NCBI GenBank assembly: GCA_027924585.1
Contig: BSBM01000762.1
Location: 10,140,501 to 10,204,500, forward strand
DNA: 64,000 bases
From: Larix kaempferi
Taxonomy: Eukaryota; Streptophyta; Pinopsida; Pinales; Pinaceae
Direction: 5' to 3'
A program made the translations under genes and the position numbers. The notes under the pieces were generated by a model. The model saw only the letters and a list, made by a program, of their open reading frames with translations, did not search any database and was not told the DNA's origin. Shown here piece after piece: positions 21,841-32,124 of the stretch. Within the stretch, counting starts at the first letter, position 1. Each line of letters opens with the position of its first letter.

Positions 21841-22800
21841 ATATTTATGGTATGTTTGTCTTCATGTTATTATGGTTAGTACAATTTTGATTTTAGATTT
21901 GTCGTATCACCTTAACAAAATTATGAATGCATGATAGAAGATATTCATTGGTTAGGGTGTTGACACTTATGATTGTACTAATGCATTATGGTGTTGTATG
22001 AGATTTATGTTGTCTACTAACATGAAAGGTACACCAAGAAAGACAAATCATGTTCTGGTCCAAGAACATATGATCATGATAACATGAGGACAAAGATTCA
22101 TCCATTATCATGGATCTAATAGAAGATCCATTTACGAGGTATGTATAACTTGGTTTTATAATGGCTAACCTATGAGATATACAGGTTACTAGCACAAGTC
22201 ATTGAAGAAGAACAAGAAGACATCATGTGAGTATGTTAAGACATAACTAGCTAGCATGCTAATCCAGGTATGTTTTTCCTATATCAAGTTACAATCTCAT
22301 CTTGTGATAAGATCCTTTATATAAGTATACTTGGCATGATTGATTATGATTATTCATTGAAGTTAGTAATCATGGGTTTAGGCATATTATGCTTTTTACT
22401 TTGTTTAATGATATGACTAACCAGAAAAGTCCTATGGTCAAATAGGAATATAAGTAAAATAATATGTCTCTTATATTGATTGATTTGACTAACCAGAAGA
22501 ATCATGAAACCATAGGTTTGAATAGTCATAGGTCTTATGCATATTATATCTCTTCTCTTGATTGATGATTCAACTAACCTGAAGAGTCATAGGCTTGAGT
22601 AATTACAGGTTTAGACATGTTATGTTTCTTATGATTTGACTAACCATAAGAATCCTTGAATGCTCATGCTTATTATTTCTGTTTGAAATGATCATGACTA
22701 TACATGCTTGAGATTATTGTGTTTTAATAGTATACTAATGAATGTATGATTTTATATGAGATCACAAGGATAACACATTCATGATACTAATAAGCATGCA
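21841..22800 (+). other. E3 non-coding filler with exon-like segments and a degenerate repeat
   Basis: AT-rich stretch between the gag and RT stubs, conserved in E4 and E5. It has several donor-like GAGGTATG/CAGGTATG sites (21,830, 22,136, 22,265) and acceptor-like AG before short blocks. At 22,335-22,690 an 85-100-bp unit (gactaaccagaagaatcatg, ataggtttgaatagtcat) repeats about four times. No reading frame is supported. Confidence 0.5.
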
Positions 22801-22849
22801 TAGGGACCAAGGATGAATATGAGTTCAAGAACAGGTAATTCAGGAAGCA

Positions 22850-23105
22850 AAGATCAAGAGGGAGCACACTCCAGTTGCTCCTGCCAGAAAGCAAAGGAGC
22901 ACACTCTAGTTGTTCCTGCAAGAAAGCAAAGGAGCACACTTCAGTAGTTTCTGCAAGGATGCAGATATTCAGAGGGAGTTGATCATCTCTCTACATTTCA
23001 CAACAGAAAGGTGTAGAAGAAGCTACCTCAGATTAGGACTCCAGCAGCTCCTGCAAGGAAGCAAAGACTCAGAGGGAGTCCACCCAACGAACAAACAAAG
23101 ATAAG
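22850..23105 (+). repeat. degenerate repeat with GGAGCACACTCCAGTTGTTCC units
   Basis: Units of roughly 35-45 bp repeat ggagcacact, agttgttcctgcaag and aagcaaag three to five times. The same block is present in E4 (about 41,030-41,170) and inverted in E5. Confidence 0.7.
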
Positions 23106-23589
23106 TATTTGAATTGTCATTTCTTAAATAATACTGTTCAATAATGTATATACTGATGTTCCTAGAATTAGGTTGTGTATTATGCATATTAGAATAATTG
23201 CATTGATGAACAGTATACTACTAATATGCATGGGTAAGTAGCCTATGGCACTGTACAACATTCCATTGCTACTTATCTAGAATGAAACCTCTTTGCTGAC
23301 ATGTTGGGAGTTGTGCACACTCTTAACAATGTTCTGGTAGAGATTGGAAGGCATCTAGAAAGTTACGGGATATGGATAAATGTTGTATTGAAGCATTGGC
23401 TAAGATAATTGCATGACTGTATGGCATATTTCTTTATGTGTAAGAATTTGTTCTGAAAACTATAAGATGTTTTCTAATCATGCAATTTAACTTGTTGTGT
23501 AGGAAAGATCATATGCCATCTCCTACAAAAGGACTACAACATTTGTTCCAGCAAGAAAGATATCTATTGAAGATATTGAAGTTCCCAGG

Positions 23590-24676
23590 ATCTGGGATGA
23601 AGAAATGGAATGCCATGATCCGTAGATCATGAAGAAGATGTTTGGGATGCAGTCCCAAGACCTGACAGGGAGTCATATGTATGCAGATTGAAGAAAGCCT
23701 TGTATGGCTTGAAGCAAGCTCCCAGAACTTGGTATGGTGAAGATAGATTGATTGCCGACACGCAGCGGAAGCTTACTACCGAGTTCGAGATGAAGAACTT
23801 GGGGATGATGCACTATTTGTTTTTGGCATGGAGGTGTGGCAAAGTGCAGATAGAATCTTCCTTGGACAAGGGAAGTATGCAGTAGAGATCCCAAAGAGGT
23901 TCGGGATGATGGATTGCAAGGCCATGGCCACACCTATGGCATCGAATCTGAAGCTTCTATGTGATGCTTCATCTGAGTCAGTTGATGTCTCTATGTATCG
24001 TCAGATGATTGGGTCCTTGATGTACCTGACGAACACGAGACCAGACATTTGCTTTGCTGTGAACACATTGAGCCAGTTCCTGACGGATCCGAGAAGTGTT
24101 CACCTGGTTACTGTAAAGCATGTTCTGAGGTACCTGAAGGGTACAGTGGATTATGGGCTCAGGTATGAGGCGAATCAAAAGTTTAACCTGGAAGGTTATG
24201 TTGATTCAGATTGGGCTGGCAGTGCTGCAGACAGGAAGAGCACATCTGGGTGCTGCTTCAGTATGGGATCAGGTGTGATCTCTTGGTTTAGCAGGAAGCA
24301 GTCCTGCGTAGCACTGAGTACAGCTGAGGCAGAGTATGTTGCAGCCTGTTCAGCTAGTTGTGAGGCAGTATGGCTACGGAAGCTACTGTCTGAGTTATTT
24401 GATCTCCCGTTGGAGGCTACTGGTATCTTCTGTGATAACCAGAGTTGTGTGAAGCTGTCCGAGAACCCAGTGTTTCATGACAGGTCGAAACACATAGAGA
24501 TCAAATATCACTATATCAGGGATATGGTGCAGAGAGGAGCTGTGAAGCTCCTGTATGTTGCGACGGACGAGCAGATTGCAGATGTGCTGATGAAGCCACT
24601 AGCCAGGGTGAAGTTCGAGTACTTCAGAGAGAGGCTTGGCGTGCTTCAGATCAAGGATACTTCGAGGAAGAAGTGA
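23590..24676 (+). pseudogene. Copia E3 partial RT and RNase H
   Basis: Only the RT C-terminal part and RNase H remain. KKALYGLKQAPRTWYG is joined directly to EDRLIADTQRKL, deleting the segment with the catalytic YVDD box. A +2 frameshift at about 23,815 (MHYLFLAW where intact copies read MHYFLGMEVW) separates it from the long open frame at 23,828-24,676. That frame holds GYVDSDWAG, STSGCCF, AEAEYVAAC and ATGIFCDNQS of RNase H. The RNase H frame is open for 282 codons, reflecting youth and not function. The product cannot reverse transcribe. Confidence 0.9.
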
Positions 24677-24752
24677 TGGACACATTTGCTGAAGCCATTC
24701 CAAGCATGTTGGAAGGAGGATCCTTCACATGGCTGTGGATGTAAGCGCTGGA

Positions 24753-25420
24753 TGATGAGCATCAGGATGATGTTCTGGTTTCTGCTTGGATATGATCAGT
24801 TGGATCATTTTATGTATGTATGTATGCATCATGTTGGATGCTTGGACAATGTATCTGTATATGTATCAGGTGGATACATTGTATGATCAGGTGGATCATG
24901 TATGGTGATATGTATCATGTATTTGTATTTGTATCAGGTGGATACATTGATGATCAGGAGGATCATGTATGATGATATGTATCAGGTAGATACTTGGTAT
25001 GCATCAGGTAGATGCATTGATGATCAGGAGGATCATGTATGATGATATGTATCATGTATTTGTATCAGGTGGATACATTGATGATTAGGAGGATCATGTA
25101 TGATACTTGGTATGCATCAGGTAGATGCATTGATGATCAGGAGGATCATGTATGATGATATGTATCATGTATTTGTATCAGGTGGATACATTGATGATCA
25201 GGAGGATCATGTATGATACTTGGTATGCATCATGTAGATGCATTGATGATCAGGTGGATCATGCAGCAGGATGTTGCAGTGATGATCAGGATGATCATAG
25301 ATGACGAGCTTCAGGATGTTGCTCCAGATGACATGCAGCAGGACGTTGCAGTGATGATGATCAGGATGATCATGGATACATCAGGATGATGTATGGTGAG
25401 TGTCAGGTTGATACACTATG
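24753..25420 (+). repeat. E3 3' untranslated hairpin array, class 1
   Basis: Dense short inverted repeats with loop AGGNN and varying stems: TGTATC-aggtg-GATACA, ATGATC-aggag-GATCAT, ATGCATC-aggta-GATGCAT, GTATC-aggta-GATAC, ATGATC-aggat-GATCAT, TGCAGC-aggat-GTTGCA and ATACATC-aggat-GATGTAT. More than a dozen hairpins occur in 0.65 kb. Confidence 0.88.
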
Positions 25421-25439
25421 GCCGTGGATCGGGTTGTGC

Positions 25440-26040
25440 AGATGAGCATGTAATTCGTTGCCCTGGGAGATTTGCAGATGGTCTTTCGAGGTTTTGCCTA
25501 TGGCATGTAATTCGGTGCCCTGGGACATCTGGCAAATGCTCTTTCGAGGTTTTGCTCTGGGAGGACATGTAATTCGTTGCCCTGGGAGATCTGCAGATAG
25601 TCTTTCGAGGTTTTGCCTATGGCATATAATAGCGCCCTGGGATATCTGGCAGATGCTCTTGCGAGGTTTTGTCCTATGGCATGTAATTCGTTTCCCTGGG
25701 AGATCCGATAGGTTGGGCTGTGTGCCCGTAATCAGTCCTGGGATGCTCTTGCGAGGTTTTGCCATGACCACATGTAATTCGTTGGCCTGGGAGATTTCAG
25801 GTCGGAGTTGTGTACCCGTAACATCCTGAGATGCTCTTGCGAGGTTTTGTGGTGGACCACATGTAATTTGTGCCCTGGGAGATTTCAGGTCGGAGTTGTG
25901 TACCCGTAACATCCTGAGATGCTCTTGCGAGGTTTTGTGGTGGGGTCACATGTAATAGCGCCCTGGGAGATCCTACAGGTCGGAGTTGTGTACCCGTAAC
26001 ATCCTGGGATGCTCTTTCAAGGTTTTGTGACGCACGTAAT
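25440..26040 (+). repeat. E3 3' untranslated repeat array, class 2
   Basis: About ten units of 55-75 bp contain catgtaattcgttgccctgg, gagatctgcagat and ctcttgcgaggttttg. A long antisense ORF across it is an artefact of the repeat. Confidence 0.85.
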
Positions 26041-26271
26041 AAGTCCTGAGGATTCCACAGTATGGCCAGTGATGACGAAGACCTGCAGGTGGTGGGCCTA
26101 CATCCAGTATGAAAAAGGACTGGCTCTGTAGAACTTCCTATGACGAGTAGATTCAGAGATTGATTGAGATAGCAGTAGCAGTGACGATGATGATGACTCG
26201 ATGACGATTATCCAGTGACGATGATCCAGAGAAGATGACTTGTGCTAGAAGAACTGTGCTAAGAAATACCT

Positions 26272-26288
26272 TCCTAGTTAAGAGGGAG
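26272..26288 (+). promoter_or_regulatory. E3 polypurine tract
   Basis: ttaagagggag lies immediately before the 3' LTR and is the expected primer for plus-strand DNA. E2 and E4 have the same tract. Confidence 0.8.
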
Positions 26289-26937
26289 TGTTGATGTATA
26301 TGTAACTTCGGAATGTATTTCACATATATGTATATTGTATTCCTATAGAGATGGTATTATTCCTCTATAAGGAAGTGTCGTCATTTATATTGTAAGTGTC
26401 GTAACTTATACTTGATGGGTTATTAGACCACCTTGTTTGGGGTCGACCCTGTATAAGTCATGTGGGTCAAAGGGTTATTAGACCACCCTATTGGGGGTCG
26501 GCCATGTGGGTCAAAGGGTTATTAGACCACCCTATTGGGGGTCGGCCCACTCAGCATTATGTTATGTGGTTAAGTTCGAGCCGACATGAGTTAGGTAAAA
26601 AGGCAAGTCAAGTCAAGTATAAATAGAGTGTGGGAGGCACTCTATTTACTCACTCACTTCTCACACATGCTCTCAAGGAGGAGAGGCGCACTTATGGAGG
26701 AGGAGGATTGCTGCTAGGTTATGGATATCTCTATTGGTTGGTTGTATCATTGCTCTATCTATCTCTGAGGAAGTTATTGGGGTTTTTCACCTTTATGGTT
26801 TTCCCCAAGTAAATCTTTGTGTCTCTTGTGTGCTTGCATTATTGTCTCCATGATTGATATGCTGTAGATATGATGTACATGTTGTTCTCTCAGTTAAGAT
26901 CCTATATCAGATTGAAGTAAATTCTGAAAATTTAACA
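26289..26937 (+). repeat. 3' LTR of copia E3
   Basis: A 649-bp LTR, TGTTGATG...TTTAACA, nearly identical to the 5' LTR. The TATA box is at 26,618, with the 10-bp inverted repeat at 26,621-26,647. The next bases (acatg) would be the target duplication; the left partner is at best partial (acat at 19,709-19,712). Confidence 0.92.
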
Positions 26938-26939
26938 AC

Positions 26940-28130
26940 ATGGTGGATCATAAGAAATGTGAAAATTTGAATGTTCTTGATGTGTTTGAAGATGAACTTG
27001 AAGAGATCCAAACACTTGATGTGGTGGAAGAGGAATTTGAATTGCCTCTTGATGAAGGTTATGCAATTTTGAAAGAAGAGCATGATTCCTCTACATTGGA
27101 ACCAAACTATGACAAAGAGTTCACACTTTTGAAGGAGCTGCATGATACTACCCACATGGATCCTTCCCATGATGAAACTCCTGAACTTTTTGATCATTTG
27201 GGTGAGTTAGTACATTCTCCTACATCCTACAATTCCATGTTTTGCAGTATTAGTCTCAATGAAGTATGGGTGAAAGGGTTCTTTTTGATGGTGCCACATG
27301 AGGAGTATGGAACTCCTAGATTTAACCTTTATGATGACATGGTTGGAGCACATTCTTATTCACATTTGCAGCAGCATAATTTGTCACTTTTTGATGATTC
27401 ACATCTACATGGATGCATCTATGATATGGATTTGGGTCACTTGAATACTCATGGTTTTTCTTGCTCAACACTGGGTTCATTTGATGTTAGAGGAACTTCA
27501 TCCAACACTTGGATGAATAGATTTATGATGGGAGAACATTTTTGTTGGCAGCCACATAATTTGTTACATCTTTATGATTCTCACATTCATGGATGTATGG
27601 GTGAGACTTCTTTGAGTCATTTGAAGTCTCCTTGTTTTTTCTGCTCATTATTTGGTTCAGATTCTAGTGGAGATTCTTCATTCACTTCTTGGATGAAAGA
27701 ATACATGGCTGAATATTTTGATGCATATCACATCCTTTTGGAGCAACATTATAGGACATGGGATCCTCACCTATGTCATTGGAGCAGATTTGATTGGTCA
27801 CTTGAAGCTTGTATGCACTTGGAAAACGGTGGTCTACTTGCTTGGAGGTATAAGCACTTTCATGATTCTTTGATGAAGCACCTCCTTGATATTAATTTTC
27901 ATTATGTAGTTATGTACTTTGATGATATATATTTTGTACTCATGATGTTTGGAAGAATGCATACAAGAAAATGGGATCCAGGAATCCTCTTATATGATGG
28001 TATGGGTTGGAGAGCACTCTTAATTGTTCAGGTGCAATACAAGCAATGGGACCCTGGAATAATTTTTATCTCATTGGTTTCAAATTTTTTGGGGAAACAA
28101 GCAGTATGGGAGATGGATTTCACCACTTAA
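26940..28130 (+). CDS. second LARD ORF, unknown function
   Basis: An open frame of 396 residues starts three bases after the E3 LTR, so its true N-terminus may be lost; the ATG could be accidental. I do not recognise a family. The N-terminal third is acidic (Glu/Asp-rich). Two copies of a module of about 75 residues follow, sharing HNL..L.DSH.HGC, L.HL and SW(M). The C-terminal part has three WDP-containing segments (TWDPHL, KWDPGI, QWDPGI). It is hydrophobic in places but shows no clear membrane helix. It ends about 190 bp before the right LTR. No RT, integrase or protease motif is seen. Confidence 0.55.
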   Translation: MVDHKKCENLNVLDVFEDELEEIQTLDVVEEEFELPLDEGYAILKEEHDSSTLEPNYDKEFTLLKELHDTTHMDPSHDETPELFDHLGELVHSPTSYNSMFCSISLNEVWVKGFFLMVPHEEYGTPRFNLYDDMVGAHSYSHLQQHNLSLFDDSHLHGCIYDMDLGHLNTHGFSCSTLGSFDVRGTSSNTWMNRFMMGEHFCWQPHNLLHLYDSHIHGCMGETSLSHLKSPCFFCSLFGSDSSGDSSFTSWMKEYMAEYFDAYHILLEQHYRTWDPHLCHWSRFDWSLEACMHLENGGLLAWRYKHFHDSLMKHLLDINFHYVVMYFDDIYFVLMMFGRMHTRKWDPGILLYDGMGWRALLIVQVQYKQWDPGIIFISLVSNFLGKQAVWEMDFTT

Positions 28131-28300
28131 TAAAGCGATTTTTATCAGAGTGGTGCAGCAGCAAGCATGTTGGTTCCTCTCTAAAATCTTCATGGAAACT
28201 CAAAGACTCAAGGTTGGGCAATTCAATGGCAACTTCAAAGAATTATACAGAAAGCAGGTTCTTCAACACCCATGTTTAAAATTGCTTGAGGACAAACAAT

Positions 28301-28317
28301 ATTGGGAAGGGAGGATT
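28301..28317 (+). promoter_or_regulatory. polypurine tract of the LARD element
   Basis: attgggaagggaggatt directly before the right LTR, the expected plus-strand primer. Confidence 0.75.
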
Positions 28318-30344
28318 TGTCATGTCCCAAATTTGGTATTGGGTCAAAATGGCCTAATCACATTGGCCCTATTCATTAGAGTTTGTCAAATTGATGCTAA
28401 AGGTCAAATAATTGCCAAGGAGGAAAATTACTAGTTTCCTAGGTTTGGGGTGGAAGCTTTGGGATTTGGAATAATGGGGATAATAAATGATGTTTGAACA
28501 TTAGAATGGCATAAATATTTAATAAAGGAGATAAATAAATATATACAAGTGAAAATCAAAGTGGCATTTCATCATGAAGACACATGGAGGAAGTGGGACC
28601 CACATATGGCTAGATTTCTCCACTACATTTGGCATCATTCTCTCACCAATTCGAATTCAAGGTGAATGGTAACATACTTGGGGGAGTCCAAAAGGTATTA
28701 TTCATTGAATGACTCATCCAAGGTCGAAATATAGAGGAAGAGTAACTCCCATGGAAGAGGAAGAGGCAATTTGGAGCTAGTGAGACACTTGGGCTAGATT
28801 CCCTAGCTCCATGACAACAATGATGAAGATGTTATGACACCTATGACACAAATCAGACCTGAAGGCTGACATATGACATATATGACATGTCAGGGCTAAA
28901 AATAGACTCCAAGAGGGCGCTCAAGGGTGTTAGGGAAGCTAAGATGCTTCCACATGTGATTTGGTGGAAGTGGGAGACTAGGAATTGTTGTACAAGTGGC
29001 GTTCTTTGGAATCTCTTCCCAACTTGAGTTGGCATGAGTCTCTTGGAAGGAATTCGACCCATGGAGGACATTAGAAGTTTATAAATGTAAATAACAAATA
29101 ATGAAACCAGCTTTTGATCATTTGTAGAATTTGCAATTGCATTTGTGAAGAGGGAGAGCTAGTGGATGACTAGTTTCTTGCCTTAGCCAATTTCGAGGGT
29201 GAAAGATTCCCATCCAAGTTGGCAATTGGAAAGGCCATTCAGACCTTTCATTTGGAGCTTTAATGGAGTCTTTATTTTCAGGTGTAAGCTACAGGGCAGC
29301 TCATGGTTTCTTCTATTGCAGCTCGCTCCTTCAACCATTTCCAGTTTTGATGGCATATTCTTGATCCTTGAGGGAGGGCGTTTTTGGTGAGCTATTGTAT
29401 TCTTTGGGGGAGCTTCTAATGCCCCATTTCTTTTGTAATATGAATTAAATACTCTGTTCTTCATCTCCAGAAAGTTTCAGGTCGAAATTCCAAGTAGAAG
29501 TGTATAAATCTCATTTTTAATGGAAGAACAATGCCATTTCCCCACTACCTTGTTGTGAACCAATGTATTGATGATGATTTCGAATGAATGGATGATTCTA
29601 TGATGCACTTGTGATTAATGGACTTCCATGGATGTATTTTACAAGTTTCATGTACTTTACTTGAGCATTTGAAGTATTTTTACTCAGTTTAATTGCATTG
29701 GGAGAAGAAATAGTGCCATTTCCCCAAGGGTCGAATTGGTGATTTTTGCAGTTGAATGGGAGAGGGTGAGAACAGTTTTAATAAACCATTAATGGTGCAT
29801 ATGAGACCTTAATAAAATATTTAACACATTATATACCTCTGTTCATAAATTTGAGTGGGTTTGGAGGCATTTGGGAAGCCATTTTCAGTACTTACCTTAG
29901 GGGGATTTGAACCCCAAATTACTAGTAAAATTGCATACTTGGTACAGAATCTTAAGAGAGTTAGCAGAGGTCTTTTGGTGGCTATATGTTATCCCTGAAC
30001 ATCATATTCAATCCCTAATATCATTCATACACCTTCCTTGAAGATTTGAAGGCATTTGGAGTCAATTTGAGACCTAGAGACCAATACTAGTCAAAGGGAA
30101 ATCACTAGTAAAGTTACCTACATTGACCAGAATTGAAAGAGTATTTGCAGAAGTTTTTTAAAGGTACAAAGGCATCCCTGAAACACATATTTATGTTCTA
30201 ATATCATTCATATACCTTCTCAGAATATTTGGGATCATTTGGGGCAAATTTGGGACCTAGAGATCGAAACTAGTCAAAGGTCGAACCAAGGAAAAAAAGG
30301 GGAAAATTGCAATTTTAATAAAATTCCTAACAAGGGACATTACA
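28318..30344 (+). repeat. right LTR of the LARD element
   Basis: 2,027 bp, TGTCATGTCCC to GGGACATTACA, the same length as the left LTR. It is followed by gtctt (duplication of ttctt with one change), after which the Tat 3' region resumes. Confidence 0.9.
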
Positions 30345-32124
30345 GTCTTCCTCTGTTTTATACTCTTTCGGGGGAGGAGACTAACTATACAGAAAAGGAC
30401 CTTTTGGAGCCTTTCTTTAGGGTTTTCAAGCTCTCTAAACATGAAAACACCAAGCGATCATTCACCTACTCGGGCTCGATGTGAAATCCACGAGATGGTT
30501 AATAGAGGACTGTTTAAGTTTTTCAACTCTATAAGCAAGAAAACACCGCCGAGCACAGACCAATCTGGGCTCGATATAAAATCCACCGATAGGTGTAAAG
30601 AGGATTGTTTAAGTTTTTCAGACTCTATAAACACGAAAACACTAGTGAGCATTAACCTGCTTAGGCTTGATACTAAAATCCACGAGCAGGTATATGGAGT
30701 TATTGTTTAATTTTTTTAGACTCCTTAAAATTGAAAACACCGGCAACCAGGAACAGATCTTGGCTCGATATTAAAATCCATAGATCAGTAATATAGAGTA
30801 ATCTTCTATCTCTTCTTCAAACTCTATAAACAATGAAGAAGGTCCTGAATCTTCCTCCCATGGACTCGTTAAACTTTTACATGGTTGGATCTATTGAGTT
30901 TTCATTATTTCTTGGACTCATTAAAACAACAAGAAAGGTATTCTTTTATCTAAAAAGAATAAGGGATGGGAAAGATGTGTCATATCTTTAGTGTCAAAGG
31001 CAATTCAGTTAGTTCTATCCTTGAACACAACACCTGCTTGAGTCTATCATGTCGATTGGGTTTAGTTTTGACCTTAGGGTGAACCTGATCTCCGAGTTGT
31101 TTACTCCCCCGATTGGTTATTCTTCCAACCATATGGAGGGTCTGTTAATGTCTCCTACATTACAGACTTATATCATTTTCCCCGTGATGTTGAAAACTGC
31201 CTAAGTCACTTTGTGCCGTGCTCACTGTTCAAGGATATACCCTGTGTCGGTCGTTCTGCAGTTTAACTTGACGTTATGTGTCAGCCATCCTAGTGTCATT
31301 CTTGTTATATATTACTCCTTATCAACTCATACCAGTTGAGTGTCCCTCGTGTTGGATGATGGAGGATTCCTTAAGGCCTCCCTTCCAATGGACTTCTTCC
31401 TATCGACATCAACTCATTTTACTCTGGGAATGAATTTTAGAGTTTAGGTTAGTACCTTGGAGATTGCAGTCACCAGTGGCAATTTTCCTTGCTATTGAAT
31501 CATGAGAATACATTAATGTCTCTTATTCGACAAAATCTTCGAGTGTTCGACTCCAAGTCCACTTATTCACACTTGTGGGATCGTACTAGGTACCTCGGGC
31601 CCCATCATCGTTATCGATGGAAGTCCTCGCATTTGTTAACAGTATAAATCAAAGATCGATAATCAAACGATACCCCCCATGTTCAACTGTCAGCTCATCT
31701 ATTCACATGGTTAGGGTTTGTACCTTGAGTTGTTTTGGATGAAGACCTTGGGATGTTGATGACATCACCTCATTATGTTATCACCCAAGTTGCGCAAGAC
31801 TGAGCCTCACCTATATTTGGCTCTCCATAAGACATAGATCTAGTTTGTTGTTATGGCTATGATCTCTCAGTTTGACATGGATCTAGGCTTGTATTTCAAG
31901 TGGCCATGCTATATATACATCTCCTTGTTATGTATCGGAGATCATATTTGTATCACGCTGCACATCTATATGATTTCAAGATTGTAATTGCTCGCTGACC
32001 TTTATCTTTGTTTCAGGTGTTCTTGTGACTTGCTTTCGCGATTCCTTGCTCCTCCTCTAGCTTTGGATTATAATGTATTTTGGCCATCCTTTCCCTCTGA
32101 CCTCACACATTAGGGGGCATCTGC
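30345..32124 (+). other. Tat-like element 3' untranslated region
   Basis: Continues the Tat element after the LARD insertion. It opens with tandem repeats (30,432-30,821) and then about 1.3 kb with no supportable ORF. It closes with a purine tract, ttagggggcatc (32,110-32,121), just before the LTR. Confidence 0.65.
30432..30821 (+). repeat. tandem repeat, four units of 94-102 bp
   Basis: Units start at about 30,432, 30,526, 30,622 and 30,720. Each runs ctctataaaca, gaaaacacc, ggctcgatat, aaaatccac, attgtttaagtttttcaga. They are diverged from each other. Tandem arrays in this position are a known Tat-lineage trait. Confidence 0.85.

Larger units (their letters stand above)
19706..26937 (+). 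mobile_element. Copia E3, young deletion derivative
   Basis: 5' LTR, primer-binding site, a long leader with a gag stub, a partial RT/RNase H, 3' hairpin arrays, a polypurine tract and a 3' LTR. The two LTRs differ at only about two positions besides the damaged 5' terminus, so it inserted recently. Yet it lacks protease, integrase and the RT catalytic region. It must have been moved by proteins from another copy. It lies in the internal region of the LARD element. Confidence 0.85.
13785..30344 (+). mobile_element. 16.56-kb pol-less LTR element (LARD-like, gypsy-type gag)
   Basis: Two direct 2,027-bp LTRs begin TGTCATGTCCC and end GGGACATTACA, nearly perfect terminal inverted repeats. They flank a primer-binding site (15,813-15,824), a gag-like ORF, a second ORF and a purine tract (28,301-28,317). 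Flanks ttctt (13,780-13,784) and gtctt (30,345-30,349) fit a 5-bp target duplication with one change. No protease, RT or integrase is present in what remains, so it would depend on another element. The copias E6/E3 occupy 17,018-26,937, and some of the original internal DNA may have been lost with them. The gag zinc-knuckle spacing suggests descent from a chromovirus-type gypsy element. Confidence 0.82.

Noticed and set aside
25403-25912. 169-codon minus-strand ORF
   Set aside because: Antisense to the class 2 repeat array of E3; repetitive peptide, no conservation beyond the repeat.
17018-26937. E6 to E3 as a single element with target duplication tacca/acatg or ccatg/acatg
   Set aside because: The two end LTRs are from different subfamilies and opposite orientations, and the flanking bases match poorly.
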